Assembly (NCBI GenBank): GCA_017303505.1
Contig: JAFLCP010000091.1
Coordinates: 1 to 32,054, forward strand
DNA: 32,054 bases
Direction: 5' to 3'
DNA from: Planctomycetota bacterium
GTDB lineage: Bacteria; Planctomycetota; Planctomycetia; Pirellulales; Pirellulaceae
Position 1 is the stretch's first letter, and every line of letters begins with the position of its first letter. This document shows, one piece after another, positions 15,460 to 23,283 of this stretch. The notes under the pieces were generated by a model. That model worked only from the letters and a program-made list of their open reading frames with translations, was not told the DNA's origin and did not search any database. A program made the position numbers and the translations under genes.

Positions 15460-16422
15460 TTGACGAACAGCAACACAACATCCCAAGTCGACCTGAGCAC
15501 CCAAATCGATTTGAGCACTTCTATTGGTAAACTCCAATTGAAGAACCCGATCCTGGTTGCGTCAGGCACTTTTGGTTACGCGCGTGAGATGGAGCGAGTT
15601 GTAGATCTAACGCGGATTGGTGGCATACTTCCCAAGACCATTACCCGCGATCCTCGCCCTGGTAACGCTCCTTGGCGTACCGTTGAAACCAACAGCGGCT
15701 TGCTTAATGCGATTGGCTTGGACAACGATGGAATCGATTATTTCATTGCCAACCATTGGCCTTACCTGAGCCAAATTGGAACCGATGTGATCGTAAGCAT
15801 CGCAGGCAAAACGCAACAAGACTTCTATGAATTGACCTCTAAACTGGAAGCAGTCGGCAACGTTCGCGCTATCGAACTAAACATCTCATGTCCCAACGTT
15901 TCCGGTGGAGTCGATTTCGGCACAGACCCGAAACTGTGCGAAGAAGTGGTCGCCGGATGTCGCAAAGCCACCACGGCCACATTGCTTGCCAAACTGACCC
16001 CTAACGTATCCAGCATTGCAACTATTGCGAAAGCAGCAGAGCAGGGGGGAGCAGATGCGGTTTCCTGCATCAACACCGTCCTTGGAATGGCCATCGATTG
16101 GCGGAAACGCAAACCCATTTTGGGAAATGTTGTCGGTGGTCTGAGTGGTCCCGCGATCAAACCGATCGCGCTGCGTTGTGTCTATCAAGTCTCGCGAGCC
16201 GTAAAGATTCCAGTTGTCGGCATTGGTGGTATTTCCAATATCGACGATGTCATGGAATTCCTGGTTGCCGGAGCTGCGGCTGTACAGATCGGAACGGCCA
16301 ATTACTATGATCCTACGATCTCCGTCCGTTTGGTCGAACAACTCGAACAAACCTTGCGGGAGTTGGGCGCAAGTTCTGTGCGCGAAATCGTAGGCTCACT
16401 CACTATCCCTCAGAACAAATAA
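15460..16422 (+). CDS. pyrD: Dihydroorotate dehydrogenase, class 1B-like catalytic subunit
   Basis: Flavoenzyme oxidising dihydroorotate to orotate in pyrimidine synthesis. The TIM-barrel core shows [41 protein letters not shown] and [10 protein letters not shown], where Cys144 is the catalytic base of class 1 enzymes. It continues with [40 protein letters not shown] and VVGIGGISN. The sequence style is that of the PyrDB (NAD-linked) group, which works with the PyrK iron-sulfur/FAD subunit, but no pyrK is in the window. The first ~20 residues are extra: an 18-base near-duplication encodes QVDLST and then QIDLST. It follows coaB by 20 bases and is likely in the same operon. Confidence 0.93.
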   Translation: MTNSNTTSQVDLSTQIDLSTSIGKLQLKNPILVASGTFGYAREMERVVDLTRIGGILPKTITRDPRPGNAPWRTVETNSGLLNAIGLDNDGIDYFIANHWPYLSQIGTDVIVSIAGKTQQDFYELTSKLEAVGNVRAIELNISCPNVSGGVDFGTDPKLCEEVVAGCRKATTATLLAKLTPNVSSIATIAKAAEQGGADAVSCINTVLGMAIDWRKRKPILGNVVGGLSGPAIKPIALRCVYQVSRAVKIPVVGIGGISNIDDVMEFLVAGAAAVQIGTANYYDPTISVRLVEQLEQTLRELGASSVREIVGSLTIPQNK

Positions 16423-16468
16423 TCCAATTTCCTTTCCGAATTCATCTATCGTTTTGGCAACTGAAACC

Positions 16469-17443
16469 ATGCGTGTACTTTCAGGTATTCAACCCACCGG
16501 GCGTTTTCACTGGGGCAACTACTTTGGAGCGATTCGGCAATACATCGCTTTTCAAAATGAACACGAAGCTTATTACTTCATCGCCAACTTGCACGCCCTA
16601 ACCACCGTTCGCGATCCAGCGGTTTTACGCGGCTATACACTCGATGCGGCCCTCGACCTACTGGCTCTCGGTCTCGATCCCAATCGGGCGACCTTGTTCG
16701 TGCAATCCGATGTCCCCGAAGTGAGTCAATTGTGCTGGCTGTTGATGACCGGTACCAACCTCGGTTTACTCGAACGCTGTCATGCGTTCAAGGAAAAGAA
16801 AGCCAAGGGAATCAATGCGGATGCGGGCTTGTTTACGTATCCAGTTCTGATGGCCGCTGATATCTTGGCGTTCGATTCTAACTGGGTTCCCGTCGGTGAA
16901 GACCAAGGACAACACATCGAAGTTTGCCGTGACTTGGCTCGCAGCTTTAATCATCATTACCGCTGTGAAGCATTTGTTTTGCCAGAAGCTCGCATCACCG
17001 TCGATGCTGCTAAAGTACCAGGCACGGACGGTCAGAAAATGTCCAAGAGCTACGATAACACCTTGGCATTGTTCGAAGATCAGAAACAACAACGCAAGAA
17101 GATTATGCGTATCACGACAGACTCGCGCCCGATGGAAGATCCCAAGGCTCCTGAAGAGGATCATCTTTTCCAACTCTATCGATTGGTTGCCAAACCAGAA
17201 CAAGTCGAAGAGATGGCGGCTTTATATCGCCGTGGCGGATTTGGTTACGGCGAAGTGAAGAAAGCGTTAGCCGATGCAGCCGAACTCTACTTCGCCGATG
17301 CCCGAGCTCGACGTGCAGAGTACGAAGCGAAGCCGAACGAAGTTTACGAGATCCTCGCCGATGGAGCCGGTCGCGCAAGAAAGAAAGCAGGAGAAGTACT
17401 GCGACGTGTTGAATCAGCCTGTGGTATCAGTTACCGAAAGTAA
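16469..17443 (+). CDS. trpS: Tryptophan-tRNA ligase
   Basis: Class I aminoacyl-tRNA synthetase charging tRNA-Trp. [20 protein letters not shown] matches the standard N-terminus; HWGN is the HIGH-class motif and KMSKS is at residues 190-194. [20 protein letters not shown] and [20 protein letters not shown] are typical of the family. The 324-residue length fits the short bacterial type. I chose ATG 16469 because it reproduces the usual start; an in-frame TTG at 16454 would add five residues, and neither has a visible Shine-Dalgarno site. It lies 46 bases after pyrD. Confidence 0.96.
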   Translation: MRVLSGIQPTGRFHWGNYFGAIRQYIAFQNEHEAYYFIANLHALTTVRDPAVLRGYTLDAALDLLALGLDPNRATLFVQSDVPEVSQLCWLLMTGTNLGLLERCHAFKEKKAKGINADAGLFTYPVLMAADILAFDSNWVPVGEDQGQHIEVCRDLARSFNHHYRCEAFVLPEARITVDAAKVPGTDGQKMSKSYDNTLALFEDQKQQRKKIMRITTDSRPMEDPKAPEEDHLFQLYRLVAKPEQVEEMAALYRRGGFGYGEVKKALADAAELYFADARARRAEYEAKPNEVYEILADGAGRARKKAGEVLRRVESACGISYRK

Positions 17444-17494
17444 ATCATAGTCGCTGCGTAACTTTCGCTTCGATGTGTCTTTGGGAGCAACTCC

Positions 17495-17908
17495 ATGTCC
17501 TCATCCGATTCAGCCTCCAAACGTTCGCGAGTGATCGGTCTTGGTACTGACATCATCGAGTGCGCACGAATTGGTGAAATGATTCACAAACATGGTGAGC
17601 TATTTCTCAATCGCGTTTTTACGCAACATGAAATCGCTTATTGCAGTTCACGCAAAACGTCCAATCAACACTATGCGGGGCGGTGGGCTGCCAAAGAGGC
17701 CGCCCTCAAAGCGTTGGGGACGGGTTGGGCGAAGGGCATTCAATGGACCGACATCGCGGTGAGCCATCAACTTGGCGGCAAACCGATCATCACCATCGAC
17801 GGAGTAGCGGCGGAAATTGCCAAAGAGCAGGGCATCGCCGAAATCATGTTGAGCATTTCTCATTGCCGACATTATGCCGTCGCTTACTGTATTGCGGTTG
17901 GCGACTAA
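17495..17908 (+). CDS. acpS: Holo-[acyl-carrier-protein] synthase
   Basis: Transfers the 4'-phosphopantetheine arm of coenzyme A to acyl carrier protein, which links it functionally to coaB/coaC upstream. Conserved AcpS segments are GLGTDIIECARIG, FLNRVFTQHEIAYC, GRWAAKEAALKALGTG with the metal-binding Glu, and LSISHCRHYAVAYCIA. The 137-residue length is typical, with about 12 extra Ser-rich residues at the N-terminus. The ATG at 17495 has GGGAG at 17483-17487. It is the last gene of the plus-strand housekeeping run. Confidence 0.95.
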   Translation: MSSSDSASKRSRVIGLGTDIIECARIGEMIHKHGELFLNRVFTQHEIAYCSSRKTSNQHYAGRWAAKEAALKALGTGWAKGIQWTDIAVSHQLGGKPIITIDGVAAEIAKEQGIAEIMLSISHCRHYAVAYCIAVGD

Positions 17909-18271
17909 AGAACTGAGACGCAAGCGGGGGGAGCACGCCGCATTAACCTCGGTTTCCACCCACCCAAAGGAATACTAGACGCCATTAAATTGCAACTTGA
18001 GGGAATCCAAACGCTTTCCACCCCTCCTTTTCTTGCAAGTCAGCTGCAATTTAGCGATAATTGAGTTCGGGCGATGGTCTTTACGATCCGTCTCTCCCAC
18101 CTCCATAACTCACCCGAATTCCTACCCTGAATCCTGCGGCATAGTCCCGTCCCATTGCGGAGGGTGCAACTGTCGCTCCAAGAGCCAGAAGCCGTTGGGC
18201 TCATGTTGTTTGATGTGGATGAATACCATCACGACATGTCCCTTTTCCACACCACATTACCCACTCATGGA
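17909..18271. other. Intergenic region before the DUF1549/DUF1553 operon
   Basis: About 360 bases with no supported gene. The frame of the next gene is open through part of it (from 18155), but that extension lacks protein-like character and precedes a clear signal peptide. A 9-bp inverted repeat, TAAATTGCA (17986-17994) and TGCAATTTA (18045-18053), with a further partly paired ACTT/AAGT flank, could form a leader hairpin for the three-gene operon. No promoter boxes are convincing. Confidence 0.45.
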
Positions 18272-20800
18272 ATGAGTATGTTCATGTCGCTTCGCTTTCT
18301 TTATTGCTTGCAGACATTGATGGCCATCGTGGCGATGTTTTCGTCTCTGCGAGGTGGCTTAGTGGCCGATGATACAACGCCAGCTGCCAACTCTGTTGCC
18401 ACAACCATTGCATGGCAGGAGCTTAAGTCGCTCGATATATTGCCGAGCCAAGTGGTTGGCCAAGGCCTAATTGATTTGCGAGGTAAAGACTCAGCTTTCC
18501 AATTGATTGTCATTGGACAATTTCAAAATGGTTCACAAGCAGATTTGACACGAGCTGTAAACTATCGGTCAACATCGGAATCTGTGGCAGTGATATCCAG
18601 CCATGGCTACATCGAAGCGATTGGCGATGGCGAGTGCAAAATCGAAATCACCACACCTTCATCCATCAAGTCGGAAATCAACGTTCGAGTCAACAACTTC
18701 GCGACCGATATTCCGATTCACTTCGCTAATCAAATCACTCCTGTTTTTACGAAGTATGGCTGCAATAGCGGTGGTTGTCACGGCAAGTCAGGTGGCCAAA
18801 ACGGCTTCCGTCTTTCGTTGCTGGGCTTTGAACCGTCGGACGATTATCAGTGGTTAGTCCATGAGGGTCGCGGTCGACGCCTTTTCCCTGCGTCGCCTGA
18901 CCATAGCCTCCTGCTGCAAAAAGCTATCGGCAAGATGCCGCACGGTGGCGGAGCGAAGATGACCGAGAACAGCCCACCCTACCGCATCTTGCGACGTTGG
19001 ATTGAGCAAGGCATGCCGCGAGGAGCCGCCGACGATGCCATCGTGCAATCCATCGAGATCTTTCCTAAGCAGTCGCGAATTCAAAAGGGCGAATCACAAC
19101 AATTGTCGGTGTTGGCACATTACAGCAATGGCACATCGACAGATATCACGCGGATGACGACCTTCGAATCGAACGATCCCGAGATGGCCGAACTAACCCC
19201 CGAAGGTCTAGCGACCTTCGGCAAGATTCCAGGTACGGTTGCCGTGATGGCGCGGTTCCAAGGGCAAGTTGCCGTTTTTCGGGCCACAATTCCATTAGGT
19301 GCACCTGTCGCTTCGCTTCCTCCGGCAGTTAATTTAGTCGATAAGCACATCTTTACGCAGTTGCAGTCTTTAGGTTTGCCACCATCGAATCTCACTGACG
19401 ATGCTACCTTTTTGCGACGGGTTACGGTCGATATTGCAGGTCGCTTACCTCGCATCGAGGAAACAGAGCAATTCTTGGCCGACACCTCGGCGGATAAACG
19501 CCAGAAACTTGTCAACCAACTGTTGGATAGCAACGATTACGCCGCTAATTTTGCGACAAAATGGGCGGCCATCTTACGCAACAAACGCAATTCGCCCGAC
19601 GACCGCTGGCGAACATATTCATTTCACCAATGGCTCAGTCAACGCATTGCCAACAACGTAGGCATGAATCAAATGGTGAGCGAATTGCTAACTGCAAGCG
19701 GCACGCCGGACGACAATCCCGCTGTCGGTTGGTATCGCGAATTGACCGAACCGGAAGCATTAGTCGAAGACACAGCCCAACTCTTTATGGGACAACGAAT
19801 CGGTTGCGCCAAGTGCCATCACCATCCGCAAGAAAAATGGAGCCAAGCGGATTACTACAGCCTAGCTGCGTTCTTTACACGCATCGGGCGAAAGGGGGAT
19901 GTGCGGGCTTCGGTAACGCGAGTCGTGCATCAAGTAGGCGATGCTTCATCGCGACACCCACGCACCGGTGAAGCTCTCAAGCCTCGAGGCCTTGGGGCGG
20001 ATGTGGCTCAAGTTGATGCTTGGCAAGATCCTCGCGAAGTATTGGCCAATTGGCTTACGGCTCCAGAAAATCCTTTTTTCGCTCGCGCAGTAGTAAACCG
20101 CTATTGGAAGCATTTCTTTGGTCGTGGTTTGGTTGAGCCAGAAGACGATATGCGATTGACCAACCCTGCCAGCCATCCTGAACTGCTCGATGAATTGGCC
20201 GCTGATTTTGTGGCTCACGGTTATGATGTGAAATATCTGATTTCGCTTTTGTGCAATAGCTCTACTTACCAACTCTCCGCGATTCCAAATGAATTCAATG
20301 CGGATGATAAATCGAGTTTTTCTCGCTACTATCCGAAACGACTCGCGGCTGAAGTTACATTAGATGCCGTTGACCAAATCACCGGACAAGCGACAGCCTT
20401 TTCGGGACTCCCTTCAGGTACATTAGCCAACAGCCTCCCGGACAACGGCTTTCCATCCTACTTCTTGACCGTTTTCGGTCGACCAGAAGGAAATAGCGCT
20501 TGCGAGTGTGAACGGAGCAGTGAAGCCAACTTGGCACAGTGCCTACACCTCATCAATTCGGATGAAGTGCAAAAGAAACTGCGAGCAGACACTGGCTTAG
20601 TCGCCCAACTGGGCCAATCGAAAGAGGATATCAACGCGGCCATCAAGACGCTCTACATGCGAGCCTATTCACGCTCCCCCGATGCGAACGAGCAAGAGAT
20701 TGCTTTGAAATATTTGCAAAGCAAGCCCGACCTACGTGCTGCGTTTGAAGATTTGGCTTGGACATTGATGAACACCAAGGAGTTCTTGTTCAATCATTGA
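18272..20800 (+). CDS. Exported DUF1549/DUF1553 protein with Big2-like and cytochrome motifs
   Basis: An 842-residue planctomycete-type exported protein of unknown function. The start at ATG 18272 gives a signal peptide (MSMFMSLRFLYCLQTLMAIV and onward to about residue 31). In order it has a beta-sandwich Big2-like region (about 55-145), a CNSGGCH cytochrome-like motif at 164-170 with RLFPASPDHSLLLQKAIGKM (PSCyt1 type), a second Big2-like region (about 245-330), DUF1549 (about 345-430 on, including TVDIAGRLPRIEETEQFLAD), a CAKCHHHP heme-like motif inside it, and DUF1553 with NPFFARAVVNRYWKHFFGRG and SHPELLDELAADF. Such proteins are abundant in Planctomycetota and often sit beside DUF1501 sulfatase-like genes; here the partners differ. 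The next gene starts about 5 bases past its stop. Confidence 0.85.
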   Translation: MSMFMSLRFLYCLQTLMAIVAMFSSLRGGLVADDTTPAANSVATTIAWQELKSLDILPSQVVGQGLIDLRGKDSAFQLIVIGQFQNGSQADLTRAVNYRSTSESVAVISSHGYIEAIGDGECKIEITTPSSIKSEINVRVNNFATDIPIHFANQITPVFTKYGCNSGGCHGKSGGQNGFRLSLLGFEPSDDYQWLVHEGRGRRLFPASPDHSLLLQKAIGKMPHGGGAKMTENSPPYRILRRWIEQGMPRGAADDAIVQSIEIFPKQSRIQKGESQQLSVLAHYSNGTSTDITRMTTFESNDPEMAELTPEGLATFGKIPGTVAVMARFQGQVAVFRATIPLGAPVASLPPAVNLVDKHIFTQLQSLGLPPSNLTDDATFLRRVTVDIAGRLPRIEETEQFLADTSADKRQKLVNQLLDSNDYAANFATKWAAILRNKRNSPDDRWRTYSFHQWLSQRIANNVGMNQMVSELLTASGTPDDNPAVGWYRELTEPEALVEDTAQLFMGQRIGCAKCHHHPQEKWSQADYYSLAAFFTRIGRKGDVRASVTRVVHQVGDASSRHPRTGEALKPRGLGADVAQVDAWQDPREVLANWLTAPENPFFARAVVNRYWKHFFGRGLVEPEDDMRLTNPASHPELLDELAADFVAHGYDVKYLISLLCNSSTYQLSAIPNEFNADDKSSFSRYYPKRLAAEVTLDAVDQITGQATAFSGLPSGTLANSLPDNGFPSYFLTVFGRPEGNSACECERSSEANLAQCLHLINSDEVQKKLRADTGLVAQLGQSKEDINAAIKTLYMRAYSRSPDANEQEIALKYLQSKPDLRAAFEDLAWTLMNTKEFLFNH

Positions 20801-20805
20801 TCGAA

Positions 20806-23283
20806 ATGCCGCGAGCCGTTCGTCGACGACACCTCGCCTCGCGCATGAGTATACAACTTGGAGTTTCCATCTTGCGATTTTGTCGAATCCTTCCAACACT
20901 GCTTTGCTTGCCCATCGTTGCGGTTTGCACCCTGGGCACACTGTTAGCGCAATTGCCGATTCACCAACTGCACTCACTTTCGCAAGTGGGTGCACAGAGA
21001 GGCCAAACCGTTACGATCGCACTGAATGGTGCGGACTTACTCGATATTCGGCAGCTCGTGTTTTCCGACAAGACTTTGCAACCGCAGTTAGTGCCCGGAA
21101 CACCCGATCCTGTAACCGAACTGAGTCAACCTCAGTGGGGCAATTTCACGCTTGCGATTCCCGCCGACCAATCTCTTGGCCTCTATGAGGTATGGGCCGT
21201 CGGGCGATATGGTGTATCCAATTCGCGCCGTTTCGTTGTGGACTCTTTAGCGGTCTTCAATGACCCCGGAAATAACAACACCATCGCTCAAGCCAGTCCG
21301 CTAACGTTGCCCACTGCAGTTCAAGGCAAATGCGATACGGCAGTCATCGATCACTACAAGCTGGAGCTAAAGGAAGGCGATTCGATTTCGATCGAGTGTT
21401 TTGCCAAATCCATTGACTCACGTTTAACACCCGTCCTCGCCGTGGTTGATGCCAAAGGCAAGGAACTCGCATCGGTTCGAGGTCATGAACTCAAAGATCC
21501 CGTTCTGCAGTTCACGGCGACTAAGAGCGACTCGTACTATTTGACCATCAAAGATTTCTTGCTCGAAGGTGGTCCCAATTCTTTTTATTGGTTGCGTGTT
21601 CTACCTTCACCAGCGGTCGAAGAATTGACACCTTCCATCGCATCTGTAAATAGCACACTGCAATGGAAAGGAATCGGGCAAACCAATAAGCCCGGGACAC
21701 CTCGCAGCACGATCGACGTGACTTCAGGTTCTTTTGCGATACCCGAAAATCCTGTGTTCGCATGGCAGAGCAGTCGCATACCCTTGCTGCGTCCTATGCA
21801 AGCCACAGTGGCTTGGATCGAAGTGCCACGACCTGATGAGTTCGGTCGCTGCGTGGTTGTAGCCCCCGCCAATTCGAAAGTGTACGCCGACATAACGCCA
21901 TCGACACAGGTAGGCGTTCCTACTCCCATCGAACTTCCTGCTGAGATTAGCACCCGCTTCGCAGAGCAGACTCAAGATCAGTACTTTCAGTTTAATGCCG
22001 ATAAAGATACGAAGTTGACGATCGATCTGGCTGCATCCAAATTGGGTCAAGTGTCGGATGCCATATTGGCGATTGGACGAATTCATGCCGCCGATAAGCC
22101 GGTTCAATGGTTGGTTACCATCGACGATCCGCCGAATCGCGAAAGCACACGTCGCGGTGAGTTTGACTTGATGAGCGATGATCCGGTCGGTGAATTCACT
22201 ATCCCTGAAACCGGCACCTATTGTGTTCGCGTTCGCAATCAATATCGTTCACTGTTGGGCAGTTCCCCCAGATATCATCTCTCGCTGCAACTTGCGAAAC
22301 CAGACTTTCAAGCCTTTGTGGCGTTCAAGCAACTGAAGAGGGGAGGGGACCAACAAACTCCCTTTGCCGCTTTGAATTTGGTGCGCGGCATGAGTGTGCC
22401 ACTGCAAATTCAAGTCGTTCGTAAGGCTGGCTTTAATGAACCGATTGATGTTAAAGTTGATGGGCTTCCTGCGGGTGTCACCGCCAGTCCTTTGGTCATT
22501 CCCAGTGGCCGCAGCGACGGTTGGCTCTTGTTATCGGCCACATTAGACGCCGCTATTGGAGAATCGAGTCTATCCGTTGTGGCCACATCGAAAATGGGTG
22601 AGCAAACCTTGCAAAGACCGGCCATCCCTATGACTGTCGTCTGGGATTCACCCGATCGCAACAATACTCCTGCCGCGTTTCGACTAACATCCGCATTGGT
22701 CCTTGGTGTTTCCGAGGAACCGCCTCGAGTTGCGGTAACAGCGACCAGCGTAAAACCGCTCGATGATCGCCAACGCATCGTGGTGGCACCTGGCGAAGAA
22801 GTAAAGTTGACCATGGCTGTGCAAAGAAACAACGGCTTCGCAGCCGAAGTCAAGTTAAAGCAGCAGGGATTGCCCGATCCTTGGGGTGGGCCAGAAGTAA
22901 CGTTCGCTCCCGACGCAAGTTCAGTGGAATGGATTGTTAAAGTCCCCGCAGAAAACTCGGTCGGCGTGTATCCATTTTTCTTTCGTGGCGATCTAGGGAT
23001 TCCATTCCAACCCAATCCGCAATCACTCAACTTCTTGACGCAAACTAAAGAAAAACTGACTCAAAAGCAAACTCAGGCACAACAAGAAAAAGAAGCGGCC
23101 ACAGCGGCGAACAACGCCGACCAAGTCGCAGCTGCCGATGCCAAACTGGCTGATATCAACAATCGAATCATGCAAACAGATAAACAACTTGAAGAAGCCA
23201 ACAAAGCGAACGCAGTCCAAAATAAGGACATCGCTATTTGGTCGAACGGTTTTGTGCTTGAAGTGAAGGCTCCCTCCCCATGA
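20806..23283 (+). CDS. Exported PPC-domain protein with C-terminal coiled coil
   Basis: An exported protein of about 825 residues and unknown role. The start is uncertain: ATG 20806 gives a long Arg-rich n-region before the hydrophobic stretch ILPTLLCLPIVAVCTLGTLL, while ATG 20845 gives a shorter normal signal peptide. After the signal, beta-rich repeats begin (QVGAQRGQTVTIALNGADLL, like IPT/TIG-type openings), followed by a pre-peptidase C-terminal-like domain (IAQASPLTLPTAVQGKCD, then YYLTIKDF) and a second one (FQFNADKDTKLTIDLAAS to TGTYCVRVRNQY). Later Ig-like segments have LPAGVTASPLVIPSG. The last ~60 residues (about 755-815) are Gln/Lys/Glu/Ala-rich heptads, a coiled coil. It overlaps the next gene by four bases (ATGA). 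Sister proteins are common downstream of DUF1549/DUF1553 genes. Confidence 0.8.
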   Translation: MPRAVRRRHLASRMSIQLGVSILRFCRILPTLLCLPIVAVCTLGTLLAQLPIHQLHSLSQVGAQRGQTVTIALNGADLLDIRQLVFSDKTLQPQLVPGTPDPVTELSQPQWGNFTLAIPADQSLGLYEVWAVGRYGVSNSRRFVVDSLAVFNDPGNNNTIAQASPLTLPTAVQGKCDTAVIDHYKLELKEGDSISIECFAKSIDSRLTPVLAVVDAKGKELASVRGHELKDPVLQFTATKSDSYYLTIKDFLLEGGPNSFYWLRVLPSPAVEELTPSIASVNSTLQWKGIGQTNKPGTPRSTIDVTSGSFAIPENPVFAWQSSRIPLLRPMQATVAWIEVPRPDEFGRCVVVAPANSKVYADITPSTQVGVPTPIELPAEISTRFAEQTQDQYFQFNADKDTKLTIDLAASKLGQVSDAILAIGRIHAADKPVQWLVTIDDPPNRESTRRGEFDLMSDDPVGEFTIPETGTYCVRVRNQYRSLLGSSPRYHLSLQLAKPDFQAFVAFKQLKRGGDQQTPFAALNLVRGMSVPLQIQVVRKAGFNEPIDVKVDGLPAGVTASPLVIPSGRSDGWLLLSATLDAAIGESSLSVVATSKMGEQTLQRPAIPMTVVWDSPDRNNTPAAFRLTSALVLGVSEEPPRVAVTATSVKPLDDRQRIVVAPGEEVKLTMAVQRNNGFAAEVKLKQQGLPDPWGGPEVTFAPDASSVEWIVKVPAENSVGVYPFFFRGDLGIPFQPNPQSLNFLTQTKEKLTQKQTQAQQEKEAATAANNADQVAAADAKLADINNRIMQTDKQLEEANKANAVQNKDIAIWSNGFVLEVKAPSP

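Noticed and set aside
18155-18271. Upstream in-frame extension of the DUF1549/DUF1553 gene
   Set aside because: A normal signal peptide begins at 18272; the extension would bury it behind about 39 unrelated residues.
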